DNA of 64,000 nt from Candidatus Gastranaerophilales bacterium (GTDB taxonomy: Bacteria > Cyanobacteriota > Vampirovibrionia > Gastranaerophilales > Gastranaerophilaceae): assembly GCA_017560095.1 (NCBI GenBank), contig JAFYOU010000056.1, positions 1 to 64,000 on the forward strand, written 5' to 3'. Under the pieces are notes generated by a model that did not search any database, was not told the origin of the DNA, and saw nothing but the letters and a program-made list of their open reading frames with translations. Below are positions 8,355-17,307 of the stretch, one piece after another (positions within the stretch are counted from its first letter, which is position 1; every line of letters begins with the position of its first letter). A program made the position numbers and the translations under genes.

Positions 8355-11165
8355 TTACTCCTTTATTGCACTAACACAGTCTTCACAGATACCATCAGCA
8401 TTTAAGTTTCTATATTTCCAACAACGAGCACATTTTTCGCCACTTGCTTTTGAAACTTTAACATTATAATCGTCTTGAGAATATTCATTTAATATTTCAG
8501 AACCGCTTTCTTTAATATATGCGTGAGATACGATATATAAATCACCCAATAGATTAGAATATTTTTCTAATAACTCTGATTTTTTAGAGTCTGTTGAAGT
8601 TATTATAATATCAGCTTCTAAAGATGAGCCTATAACTTTTGGCTCTGCATTTCTCAACGGTTCAATAGCTCGAGCAACAACTTCTCTTGTTTTTAAAAGT
8701 TGAGTGAATTCTTCATCAAGCTCTGGATTAATCCATTCTTCTTTTAGTTTTGCCCAATCGGTTAATAACGCCGATTCAACAGGTTTTTGATTTTCTGGCA
8801 TATTTTGCCATATATCTTCTGCTTGATGAGGCATTACAGGAACTAAAATTGAAATTAAAGTGTGTAAAATCTCATACATTACAGTTTGACAAGCGCGTCT
8901 TGATAAAGATTTTTTACCTTTTGTATATAATCTATCTTTAACGATATCAAGGTAGAATGAAGATAAATCTGTGCTTGCAAAGTTTTGAAGATGTTGGAAA
9001 TATTTATAAAATTCATATGTTTCAAAAGCTGCATTAACATTTTTAATTAATTGAGCTAATCTTGAAAGTGCGAACTTATCAATATCTTCTAAATCTTCAT
9101 ATTTAACATAATCAACTTTTGGGTCGAAATCAAAAGTATTACCCAATAAGAAGCGAATCGTGTTTCTTGTCTTTTTAAATACTTCAACAAGTTGTTTAAT
9201 TAAATTGTCGCCAATTTTAACATCGTTTCTGTAATCAACACTTGCTGCCCAAAGTCTAAGTACATCTGTTCCATAAACTTTGATGATTTCTTGAGGAGTA
9301 ACAATGTTGCCTAATGATTTAGACATTTTTCTGCCTTCGCCATCAAGAACAAAGCCATGAGTTAATACAGACTTATATGGAGCACATTCTTTGGTTGCAG
9401 TTGCAATTAATAATGAAGATTGGAACCAGCCACGGTGTTGATCTGAACCTTCTAAATACATATCAACAGGAATTACATCTTCATCTTTTGACTTAAATTC
9501 ATTTTCTCTTTGAGCGACAACAGCAGACCAGCTAGAACCTGAATCAAACCAAACATCCATGATGTCTTGTTCTTTTTCAAAATTTGAACAACCACATTCG
9601 CATTTGTAATCTGCAGGAATGAAATCTTTAGCCTCATATTTTACCCAAGCATCAGATGATTCTGCTCTAAATTTATCTGCAATTAATTTAATAGTTTCTT
9701 CATTAATAATTGGTTTTCCGCAATCTTTACAATATAAAATTGGAATTGGAACACCCCAAGCGCGTTGGCGAGAAATGCACCATTCAGAACGATTTTCAAC
9801 CATATTTGAAATGCGTTTTTCACCACTTGCTGGATACCATTTAACATTTTGTATGTTTTCTAATGTTTTATCTTTAAACATTGAAACTTTAACAAACCAC
9901 TGTGGAGTAGAGCGATACATTACCGGATGCTTACATCTCCAACAATGAGGATAGCTATGCATTATGGATTGGGCTTTGATTAACGCACCGCATTCTTTAA
10001 GCTTTTCAATAACCATAGTGTTACCTTTGTAATAAGGTACGCCTTCCAAGTCAGGAACTTCTGCTGTCCAGCAGCCTTTTGAGTCAAATGGAGAGAATGT
10101 ATCTAGTCCATATTTTTGACCAACCTCCCAGTCTTCTAAACCGTGACCAGGAGCGGTATGAACTGCACCAACACCAGCATCAAGTGTTACGTGTTCGCCT
10201 AAAATAATTAATGATTTTTTATCATATAAAGGATGCTTTGCCTCATATCTTTCAAATTCAGCACCTGATAAATTGCCTAAAACTTTAATATCAACCCACT
10301 CTACATCTTTAATAAAGTTTTCTAATAGGTCAGTTGCAACAAAGTAGTTTTCGTTTTTGTATTCAAAAATTGTATAATTAAATTTTGCATTCAAACATAT
10401 ACCAACGTTAGATGGAATTGTCCATGGAGTTGTTGTCCAAATGATCGAATTTAATTTGTTTGTACTTGTTATGTTTGCTTTTTTGTATAGTTCTTGTTCA
10501 TTTTCAACTTGGAATTTTACATAAATTGAATCTGATGAAATATCTGCATATTCAACTTCTGCTTCAGCTAAAGCTGTTTCGCAATCTGCACACCAATAAA
10601 CAGGTTTAAGGCCTTTTTGAATATATCCTTTTTTATACATTTGCCAAAATAACTCAATTTGATGAGCTTCAAAGTCGCCTGCAATTGTAACGTATGGGTG
10701 TTCCCAATCTCCTAAAACACCAAGGCGTTTAAAGTTTTCTTCTTGTCCTTTAAGATTTTTTGCAGCAAATTCTCTGCATTTTTGTCTTAATTCAAGAGGC
10801 GTCAAAGCACTTCTTCCGCCTTTAATGTTTTTAACAACAGCATTTTCAATAGGAAGCCCGTGTGCATCATATCCTGGAACATAAGGTGTATAATGGCCTA
10901 ATTGTGTTTTATATTTTAAAACAATATCTTTTAAAATTTTATTTAGAGCATGCCCAATGTGGATTTTATCTGAGCTTAAATATGGAGGGCCGTCATGTAA
11001 AATAAAAGGTTTATTGCCTTTATTTTTAGCCAACATTTTTTCATAAATTTTATTCTCTTCCCAATACTTTTGAATCTCAACTTCGCGAACAGCTGCGTTT
11101 GCTCTCATTGCAAGCGTCGTTTGTGGAAGATTTAAAGTGTCTTTTAGTTGTTTTTCTTCGCTCAT
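8355..11165 (-). CDS. ileS: isoleucyl-tRNA synthetase
   Basis: A class I synthetase charging tRNA-Ile. The 936 residues fit the bacterial family. The HIGH-type motif is KIHIGHALNK (~68-77) within an N-terminal Rossmann fold. The CP1 editing domain is in the middle, then the KMSKS motif GRKMSKSLGN (~605), the helical anticodon-binding domain, and a C-terminal zinc finger (CARCWKYR ... CEDC). Shine-Dalgarno GAGGA precedes ATG. No T-box was found in the 225 bases upstream. The matching tRNA-Ile(GAT) is at 44450 in this window. Confidence 0.98.
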   Translation of the reverse strand: MSEEKQLKDTLNLPQTTLAMRANAAVREVEIQKYWEENKIYEKMLAKNKGNKPFILHDGPPYLSSDKIHIGHALNKILKDIVLKYKTQLGHYTPYVPGYDAHGLPIENAVVKNIKGGRSALTPLELRQKCREFAAKNLKGQEENFKRLGVLGDWEHPYVTIAGDFEAHQIELFWQMYKKGYIQKGLKPVYWCADCETALAEAEVEYADISSDSIYVKFQVENEQELYKKANITSTNKLNSIIWTTTPWTIPSNVGICLNAKFNYTIFEYKNENYFVATDLLENFIKDVEWVDIKVLGNLSGAEFERYEAKHPLYDKKSLIILGEHVTLDAGVGAVHTAPGHGLEDWEVGQKYGLDTFSPFDSKGCWTAEVPDLEGVPYYKGNTMVIEKLKECGALIKAQSIMHSYPHCWRCKHPVMYRSTPQWFVKVSMFKDKTLENIQNVKWYPASGEKRISNMVENRSEWCISRQRAWGVPIPILYCKDCGKPIINEETIKLIADKFRAESSDAWVKYEAKDFIPADYKCECGCSNFEKEQDIMDVWFDSGSSWSAVVAQRENEFKSKDEDVIPVDMYLEGSDQHRGWFQSSLLIATATKECAPYKSVLTHGFVLDGEGRKMSKSLGNIVTPQEIIKVYGTDVLRLWAASVDYRNDVKIGDNLIKQLVEVFKKTRNTIRFLLGNTFDFDPKVDYVKYEDLEDIDKFALSRLAQLIKNVNAAFETYEFYKYFQHLQNFASTDLSSFYLDIVKDRLYTKGKKSLSRRACQTVMYEILHTLISILVPVMPHQAEDIWQNMPENQKPVESALLTDWAKLKEEWINPELDEEFTQLLKTREVVARAIEPLRNAEPKVIGSSLEADIIITSTDSKKSELLEKYSNLLGDLYIVSHAYIKESGSEILNEYSQDDYNVKVSKASGEKCARCWKYRNLNADGICEDCVSAIKE

Positions 11166-11390
11166 TTTTATCCTCTTAGTGTACTCTTTTAGCTTAATTA
11201 TACTATAAATATCAAGAATATGATTTTTAATTGTTTTTAAAAATTAATCATAAATATTTAAATTGATATCAAATTATAGGTTGTTAAAACAACTTAATAA
11301 TTCTTATTATATTATCAAAAAAATATCAATTTTAAACGCTATGTTTTTTTTAAATATATATGTTTTATTATAAACGAAAGGTGTTTATTT

Positions 11391-12596
11391 ATGAGCGGCT
11401 TGCAAAAAATAATTGTCAATTCAAGTAGTTTGCTTAATCCTCTTAATGGTGCGCATTTAAGAAAAATTACAGGGATAGGCAAAGTTGATATACAAGGCAA
11501 GCTAACTTCTGTAACAGCAGATGCATGTTCAAGTCAGGAAATGGCTGGTCGTGCACAAGTTGCAATAACTTTGAAAAAACAAATCAAAAAAACGACGGAT
11601 GAAATTTTGGCAAAATCTGATGAAGTTGTGCAAAAATTTAAAAAACAGCAAGAGGTGATAAAGGCTATGGAAAATGAAGCAGCTAAAACTCCTGATAAAT
11701 TCAATGAATATAAAAATGATATAAAAAAATATATTGATCATGCTAAAGCTTTGCTCTTTGATTCTGATAAAGAAGATGGATTTTCAAAAACAGTTGTTTA
11801 TGAAGGTGCTGATAAAATTACAACAATAACTGGAAAAATGCAGAGTGATGATGCTGAGTTTACATATAAGTATTGTGGCTCAAGATTAAAAAAGATTGAG
11901 GTTGTAAAATCTGATGGTTCAATCATAAGTTATTCTGTTTATCCTGATAATGCAGGCGAAAGTATTCGTATTAATAATAAGGGAGAAGATGGAAAGAGCT
12001 TGCAGACGTGGATTTTTAAATCTAAAGATACTGGAATAAATAAGGCTGATTATGATTATTCTGAAGAGGTACTTGATGAAAATGGTGCAACTATAGAGAC
12101 CAAAAAGCGAATTGACTATAGTGATCAAAGAGGCTTAATTTCATATACGGAAAATGAAGATGGTCAAAGGCTTGCAATAGGTAAGCACTATGAGCTTGGT
12201 AAAGATGGAGTAAGAACCATAGCTTATGGTATTGATCGCAGTGAAGGAAATTATTGTGAAAAGTTATTTGCAATGAGAGACGATGGTGTTCCTGTAACTT
12301 ATGGTGAAAATTATGAATCAGGATTAGCTGAAATTAGCGATTGGCGTCTATCCGCAGACAATTGCAAACAAAAATTTATATTTAATGAAGATGGTGAGCT
12401 TAAAAAAGTTTACCAGGATTATGAAAGAGCACCAAATAAGATAACTTTTGATAGTGCTATAGAGTTTGATGATAATGGATCTGTAATACGATATCGTAAA
12501 GGTGGTATAAAAGATCATACAGATGTAGATTGCGCATATGATAAGCAAAGTGGCAAAGTGGAAATAATTACACGTAAACAAGCTATTAATGCTTAA
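11391..12596 (+). CDS. hypothetical coiled-coil protein with YD-like beta repeats
   Basis: A 401-residue protein with a Shine-Dalgarno (AAAGGTG) before ATG. Residues ~55-120 are strongly helical and charged (LKKQIKKTTDEILAKSDEVV and after), consistent with a coiled coil. From ~130 to the end there are short repeated beta-hairpin-like units rich in Tyr, Asp and Gly (e.g. YSEEVLDENGATIETKKRID, YQDYERAPNKITFDSAIEFD), reminiscent of YD/RHS or MORN-like repeats without a clear match. No signal peptide or membrane segment. It stands alone. No function can be assigned. Confidence 0.75.
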   Translation: MSGLQKIIVNSSSLLNPLNGAHLRKITGIGKVDIQGKLTSVTADACSSQEMAGRAQVAITLKKQIKKTTDEILAKSDEVVQKFKKQQEVIKAMENEAAKTPDKFNEYKNDIKKYIDHAKALLFDSDKEDGFSKTVVYEGADKITTITGKMQSDDAEFTYKYCGSRLKKIEVVKSDGSIISYSVYPDNAGESIRINNKGEDGKSLQTWIFKSKDTGINKADYDYSEEVLDENGATIETKKRIDYSDQRGLISYTENEDGQRLAIGKHYELGKDGVRTIAYGIDRSEGNYCEKLFAMRDDGVPVTYGENYESGLAEISDWRLSADNCKQKFIFNEDGELKKVYQDYERAPNKITFDSAIEFDDNGSVIRYRKGGIKDHTDVDCAYDKQSGKVEIITRKQAINA

Positions 12597-13020
12597 AAAA
12601 TAAAGGCATTTATGGTTTGTTTTTGTTAGATTTAATATTTTTATTAAATTATTTAATTCTTTATGCTGTATGCTAGAAAGAACTTTAAAGCTAAAGTATT
12701 TTTTTATAAATTGCGCTTTGATAAATATTCTTTGACGGCACTGATTTATCATAGTTGGTTTGCAGGTAAAATCAAGTAAGTATTTAGTAAGTAAGGAATT
12801 TTTTGTTCCTTTACTTTGGTGCGCTTTTAGTTTGATTTCATAGTGAATATTGTAAACAATATTAGTATTTTGCGTGAAATTATAAATATCTTCTGTCAAG
12901 ACTATTATTACCAATTATTAATTAAACAAAAAAAATTTTACGTTATGAAACATTTGAGTATTTTTTTAAATGTCTTATGCTATAACTTTAATAACAAAGA
13001 GAAATTAATACGGGGGATGA
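12597..13020. other. 424-bp intergenic region with operator-like palindrome
   Basis: No supported gene. It contains an imperfect hairpin near 12788-12811 (AGTAAGGAA with TTCCTTTACT) and a perfect 18-base palindrome at 12846-12863, AATATTGT-AA-ACAATATT, of a kind often bound by dimeric repressors. A ribosome-binding site for the next gene is at its end. A minus-strand frame crossing this region (12348-12914) looks spurious. Confidence 0.45.
12846..12863. promoter_or_regulatory. 18-bp perfect palindrome, possible operator
   Basis: AATATTGT and its exact reverse complement are separated by AA, 157 bases upstream of the winged-helix gene. The shape fits an operator or autoregulatory site. No regulator is identified, and in AT-rich DNA this could be chance. 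Confidence 0.3.
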
Positions 13021-13518
13021 ATGAGCAAATATCTAAGCAAAGAAGAAATTAAACAATGGAGAAGCTCACTTGAAAAAATTACTCTAGAAGAATATGCAAA
13101 AAAACTTGGAAAAATACTAGAAGAAGAAAAGCAAACAAGCGATATTATTGACATTGTTATGCAAAATGAAAAGCGCTTGTATACTTCAAGAGAAAATAAT
13201 TCCGCCAAACAAAATATACTTAAGGTTGCTAAAAAATCAATTGAAAAACAAGAAGAAATTTTAGAAAATACTTCTGATTCAACTTTTAAACAAGTAAAAT
13301 CGATGCTAACTTGCAAAAAACCTTTGACCGCTAGAGAAGATGCTGTTTTGGCTCATTTTGTTGAAAATAAAGGTGAAATCGTTTATGCAAAAGATTTAGC
13401 AATGATTTTAGAAATCCCGACTGATTATGTTTATAAATATATTAAAAATTTAAGAACAAAAATTTCTCAAGACATTCTTGAAAATGCTACAAAAGGTGGT
13501 TACGTATTTAAATTATAA
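13021..13518 (+). CDS. winged-helix (OmpR C-terminal-like) protein without receiver
   Basis: A 165-residue protein with a GGGGGA ribosome-binding site directly before ATG. Residues 1-100 are charged and helical, probably coiled coil. The last ~60 residues (LTAREDAVLAHFVENKGEIV, then IPTDYVYKYIKNLRTKI and the terminal hairpin ATKGGYVFKL) resemble the DNA-binding domain of OmpR/PhoB regulators, including the final GGYVF wing. The receiver domain is absent. It lies 37 bases before a histidine kinase and DivK-like receiver, so it may take part in the same signalling pathway. Function inferred. Confidence 0.75.
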   Translation: MSKYLSKEEIKQWRSSLEKITLEEYAKKLGKILEEEKQTSDIIDIVMQNEKRLYTSRENNSAKQNILKVAKKSIEKQEEILENTSDSTFKQVKSMLTCKKPLTAREDAVLAHFVENKGEIVYAKDLAMILEIPTDYVYKYIKNLRTKISQDILENATKGGYVFKL

Positions 13519-13555
13519 ATGTATTTAGTCGCTTTTTGGATTGTGTAAATATAAT

Positions 13556-14788
13556 ATGAGTATTACTGAAGCAAGTTTAAAATTAATTAATGACATCATT
13601 AATAATACATCTGTTCAGAATTTAAATTATTATGAAAGTGTGTTAGAAATGGTGTCATTATTGTATGGTGATAAGTTTTCGCTTTCTATTTTCTTTTGTG
13701 AAAATACGGATTATGTATTAAAATGTGCAATAAAAAATAATAGCTTTGTTTCTGGTTATAATTTTAAAAATAAAATTCAAGAATTCTTGTTTGATAGTAA
13801 AAAAACTATTGAAATGGAAACAAAAGAAGATGAAGTTTTTTATAAAAAAACGTTTATAACAAAATTGACCATAAAGGAATCTGTTTTTGGTTTTATGTGC
13901 TTAAGTACAAATTTGAAAATAGATACTGAAATTAAGAATTCTTTTGAATCGTTATCAAATGTCATTAGCTACAAAATTAAGGATTATGAGCTAAATGAAG
14001 TTTTTAAAATGCAGTTAAAAGCAATGCAAGATGCAATTATTGAAAAAGAGTCTGCATATGATGTTATTAAAAAACAACACAAAAAGCTTCAAGAATTAGA
14101 TAAAACAAAAAATCTTTTTTTGGCTAATATTTCGCATGAATTAAGAACTCCCTTGAATGCTATAATAGGTTTTTCTCAAGCATTAGATAGTCAAATTTTT
14201 GGCGAATTAAATGAAAAACAAGCTGAATATATTAAAGATATCCAAATTTCGAGTTTGCATTTATTAGGAATGATTAATGAGATTTTAGATATTTCAAAAC
14301 TTGAAGCAAATGCTATGAAATTTAATCCAGCTCAAATGAATCCAGCTCAAGCAATAAATGAAGTTGTTAATATATTAGAACCGCTTTACAAAAATAAGAA
14401 TATTGAAGTCATATTCAATTCCGGCATGGATTTTAATATTAAGGCCGATTATCAAAAGTTTCAACAGATATTATATAATCTATTATCAAATGCAATAAAA
14501 TTTACAGGTAAAGATGGTAAAATAGAAATTATTCAAGAGATACAAAATACTGATTACATTTTAAAAATAAAAGATGATGGTGTTGGGATAGATAAAAAAC
14601 ATCATAATAAAATTTTTAAAAAGTTTGTTCATATTGATAATATCTATTCAAAATCTCAAACTTCAACAGGCTTAGGCCTTCCAATCACTAAAGAGCTTGT
14701 AAGACTTCATAATGGCAAGATAACGCTTGAAAGTGAAATTGGCAAAGGTACCACTTTTATTATGGAATTTAAAAAGATAGTTTTATGA
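13556..14788 (+). CDS. sensor histidine kinase (GAF-like sensor, no membrane anchor)
   Basis: A 410-residue cytoplasmic kinase. Residues 1-145 form a GAF-like sensory domain, and a short coiled coil follows. The dimerisation box FLANISHELRTPLNAIIGF holds the phospho-accepting His (~192). The ATP-binding motifs are the N box (LYNLLSNAIKF), G1 (KDDGVGIDKKH) and G2 (TSTGLGLPITKEL). No transmembrane segments. It overlaps the downstream receiver by ATGA. I chose ATG 13556; a TTG at 13541 would add five residues, and neither has a good Shine-Dalgarno. The architecture resembles PleC/DivJ-type kinases, but the signal is unknown. Confidence 0.93.
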   Translation: MSITEASLKLINDIINNTSVQNLNYYESVLEMVSLLYGDKFSLSIFFCENTDYVLKCAIKNNSFVSGYNFKNKIQEFLFDSKKTIEMETKEDEVFYKKTFITKLTIKESVFGFMCLSTNLKIDTEIKNSFESLSNVISYKIKDYELNEVFKMQLKAMQDAIIEKESAYDVIKKQHKKLQELDKTKNLFLANISHELRTPLNAIIGFSQALDSQIFGELNEKQAEYIKDIQISSLHLLGMINEILDISKLEANAMKFNPAQMNPAQAINEVVNILEPLYKNKNIEVIFNSGMDFNIKADYQKFQQILYNLLSNAIKFTGKDGKIEIIQEIQNTDYILKIKDDGVGIDKKHHNKIFKKFVHIDNIYSKSQTSTGLGLPITKELVRLHNGKITLESEIGKGTTFIMEFKKIVL

Positions 14789-15150
14789 AAAAAATTCTGA
14801 TTGTTGAAGATAATGAATTGAATATGAAATTGTTTTATGATATTTTGCAATTTCAAAAATATGAGCCAATCAAGGCAATGGATGGGCTTGAAGGTTATGA
14901 AAAAATTAAGAGCAATAAATTTGATTTAGTGGTTTTAGATATACAGTTGCCTAAAATGACTGGTTTTCAAATTCTTGAGAAATTGAAAGAAGAAAATATT
15001 GAATTCCCGCCAATAATAATAGCTTCTGCTTGTGCTATGGATGAAGACAAAAAGAAGGCTCAAGAATTAGGGATTGAAGATTATGTTACAAAACCAATTG
15101 ATATAAGTAATTTTGTTAAAATCGTGAAGCAAAAATTAAATGAAAAATAA
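14785..15150 (+). CDS. DivK/CheY-like single-domain response regulator
   Basis: 121 residues forming just a receiver domain. The acidic pocket is VEDNE, the phospho-acceptor Asp lies in VVLDIQLPKMTGFQIL (~52), the conserved Ser/Thr is in IIIASACAMD, and the Lys is in YVTKPIDISNF. The VEDNELNMKLF start and PIDI ending are typical of DivK-like regulators. The start overlaps the kinase stop by four bases, so it is almost certainly that kinase's partner. With no output domain it must act by protein contact or in a phosphorelay. Confidence 0.93.
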   Translation: MKKILIVEDNELNMKLFYDILQFQKYEPIKAMDGLEGYEKIKSNKFDLVVLDIQLPKMTGFQILEKLKEENIEFPPIIIASACAMDEDKKKAQELGIEDYVTKPIDISNFVKIVKQKLNEK

Positions 15151-15159
15151 AGGAATATT

Positions 15160-15831
15160 ATGAGAATTTCACCAGTTAACAACAGAATATTTAAACAAAG
15201 TTTTAAAGCTAATCATAAAAAAGAAAATACTATAGCCATTTTAGGAAGTTCGAAATCTAATGATCATATTTTGCCTGATATCATTAAGGTTTCTAGAATT
15301 GTTCCAACTATTATTGCACGTGGAATGAATATTGTAACTGGTTGTGGCACAAGAGGTATAATGGGACAAGCTCATTATACTGCTGCTGATTATTCAAAAA
15401 AAGATTCTAATGGAAAACCTATTCAGAATTTAGCTATTATTAAAAAACCTTTGTGGGGTGATGAAGATTTAGATAATTGCGAGGTAATAGATGAAGCAAC
15501 GTCTGAAAATGAAAGGATTACTAAATTTATCGAAAACGCTGATAGTTTTCTTATTTTTCCTGGTGGTCCCGCAACTATGCTGGAAGCTACGTCTGTAATC
15601 TCTCATAATCATTATGCTGAAAACAAAAAGAAAGTTATTTTGGTTGGAAGAGAGTATTTTAAAAGTCTCGATGAACAATATTTAAAAATATATGAAATGG
15701 GATTGCTAAAAGTTGATCCAAAAGAATTATACGTTTTGGTTGACAGTGTTGAAGAAATAGAAACTGAATTGGGATTACGTTTAGAGCATGATACAGAAAA
15801 TGACGACATTGATTCTTGTGAAGCACAATAA
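15160..15831 (+). CDS. LOG-family (lysine decarboxylase-like) protein, variant motif
   Basis: A 223-residue Rossmann-fold protein of the LOG family, whose members hydrolyse nucleoside 5'-monophosphates to base and ribose phosphate. Seen: IAILGSSKS near the start, GMNIVTGCGTRGIMGQAHYTA, the Glu-Arg pair in SENERITKFIENAD, and FPGGPATMLEATSVI. The family motif is PGGxGTxxE; here the second Gly is Ala, which may change activity. The first 17 residues (MRISPVNNRIFKQSFKA) precede the fold and resemble the N-terminal tag on several other proteins here. A weak ribosome-binding site (AAAGGA) lies 6 bases upstream. Probably last in the kinase operon. Confidence 0.82.
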   Translation: MRISPVNNRIFKQSFKANHKKENTIAILGSSKSNDHILPDIIKVSRIVPTIIARGMNIVTGCGTRGIMGQAHYTAADYSKKDSNGKPIQNLAIIKKPLWGDEDLDNCEVIDEATSENERITKFIENADSFLIFPGGPATMLEATSVISHNHYAENKKKVILVGREYFKSLDEQYLKIYEMGLLKVDPKELYVLVDSVEEIETELGLRLEHDTENDDIDSCEAQ

Positions 15832-15971
15832 CAAATGCATAAAAGTTTGTTGTTTAAGTTCTCTGTATCTGAGCTTATTTACTTAAATCGGATTATTTAT
15901 TAAGTAAAATGAAAATCTTGAAGATTGTTTGAATATATATTAACATTTTTTCATAGATGTTTGGGGATGAC

Positions 15972-17303
15972 ATGAAAAAAAATGTTGGTTTAGCTTTTAC
16001 TTTGGCTGAAGTGATGATAGTTTTAATTGTGATTGGAATTTTGATTGCCGTTTTGCTTCCGTTTGCAAGGCAACTTACTCCAAGTGAAGAAATTATAAAA
16101 TTTCAAAAGGCCAACCAAGCTTTAATGACAGGTATTAAATCGCTTGTTGAGGAAAACGGTGATTTGGGTTTAGGTAAAAATGGCGAAGTAATAACTAATC
16201 CAAAATATTTTTGTAATGCTTTAGCTAATTTAATGAACGTTAAGTCGGTTAATTGTTCTGATGATAACCTTGGTTATAATACAAGTGCAGCAGCATTTAT
16301 GGAAGATTTTGCAGCAGATAAATTTTCTGATGGAAATTCGTTAATGGATACTGCTGATTGCATTTGTAAAAATTATACTACATCAGGTGAAGAAATTGTT
16401 TTAGGGGATGGAACTATATTTTATACTGTTAATCCATATTATCATTTTGGATTTAAAAATCCAGAAGATCATTCAAGGGTTTTTACTACTAAAACAACTG
16501 AAAAACAATATAAATATATGTGTATAGATATTGATGGAATTGGCAAAGGACAAGATCCTTTTGGTTATGCAATAAGCACAGATGGCAAGATTATTTTGGG
16601 TTCAAGGGCTAGCATTTGGGTAAATAAAGATATGCAAGGCGAGATTCCAAATGGAGATGAGATTTCTTCAATAGATTCTTGTCCTCTAGTATATTATAAC
16701 GAGGGTGCATGTGGTTTGGCTGCAACGAAAATAACTCTGAATGGTGCAGAATATTGTATAACTAAGTATAATATTGGCGATCATTCTGATTTACCTTTAC
16801 CTTCTAGTGTTATTCTTGTAAATGCTGGGGATACATGCTATGCGGAAGAAGATAATTGTTGCTGGAGTGGGGTTACTACAGGAGTTTGTGATACAGTTAA
16901 TGGTGAATATGGAGGGTGTAATAGAACTGTATGTAATTGGTTTGCCGCAAATGAAATTTGTTCTAAATTGACATATAAAGGAAAAAATTGGTCTTTAATG
17001 ACAACAGAACAAATGACGGCATTACATGATATGGGGGCAAATGAAATTACAAAAAATCTTGGTGCAGATGGTTTGCAATTGTGCGATTTAAGTTCTGGTT
17101 ATTACTCGGCGCAATGTGCAAAATCTTATGTTTGCATTGGGGCTTATTATGATGAATGCGCTCCTTCTTATTTTTGGGGTGAAGAGTCAGATGTGAGTGG
17201 TGATGCTGAATTTATGGCATTAACAAGTGGTGAATTTAGTACTCCTGGCGCTGGTTTAAATTTTCATGCAATGTCTGTACGCTGTATTGCACCACTTGAT
17301 TAG
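15972..17303 (+). CDS. type IV pilin-like protein with Cys-rich adhesin-type C-terminus
   Basis: A 443-residue pseudopilin-like protein. The N-terminus (KKNVGLAFTLAEVMIVLIVI) is a class III prepilin leader: short basic leader, F-T-L-A-E with Glu+5, then a ~20-residue hydrophobic helix. The residue before the cleavage site is Ala rather than Gly. The C-terminal ~150 residues are Cys-rich (CYAEEDNCCW, CNRTVCNW) and end in MSVRCIAPLD. They resemble the lectin-like or FISUMP-type domain on secreted proteins of gut bacteria. ATG 15972 is preferred because GGGGA lies 5 bases before it; another in-frame ATG at 15957 has none. Confidence 0.85.
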   Translation: MKKNVGLAFTLAEVMIVLIVIGILIAVLLPFARQLTPSEEIIKFQKANQALMTGIKSLVEENGDLGLGKNGEVITNPKYFCNALANLMNVKSVNCSDDNLGYNTSAAAFMEDFAADKFSDGNSLMDTADCICKNYTTSGEEIVLGDGTIFYTVNPYYHFGFKNPEDHSRVFTTKTTEKQYKYMCIDIDGIGKGQDPFGYAISTDGKIILGSRASIWVNKDMQGEIPNGDEISSIDSCPLVYYNEGACGLAATKITLNGAEYCITKYNIGDHSDLPLPSSVILVNAGDTCYAEEDNCCWSGVTTGVCDTVNGEYGGCNRTVCNWFAANEICSKLTYKGKNWSLMTTEQMTALHDMGANEITKNLGADGLQLCDLSSGYYSAQCAKSYVCIGAYYDECAPSYFWGEESDVSGDAEFMALTSGEFSTPGAGLNFHAMSVRCIAPLD

Positions 17304-17307
17304 TTGT

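Noticed and set aside
11166..11390. T-box leader upstream of ileS
   Set aside because: No specifier hairpin or T-box consensus was seen in the upstream region.
12348..12914. 188-residue minus-strand reading frame overlapping the end of the 11391 gene
   Set aside because: Overlaps a supported gene by 249 bases, is rich in Ile/Tyr/Phe/Asn from AT-rich DNA, and shows no good start or family.
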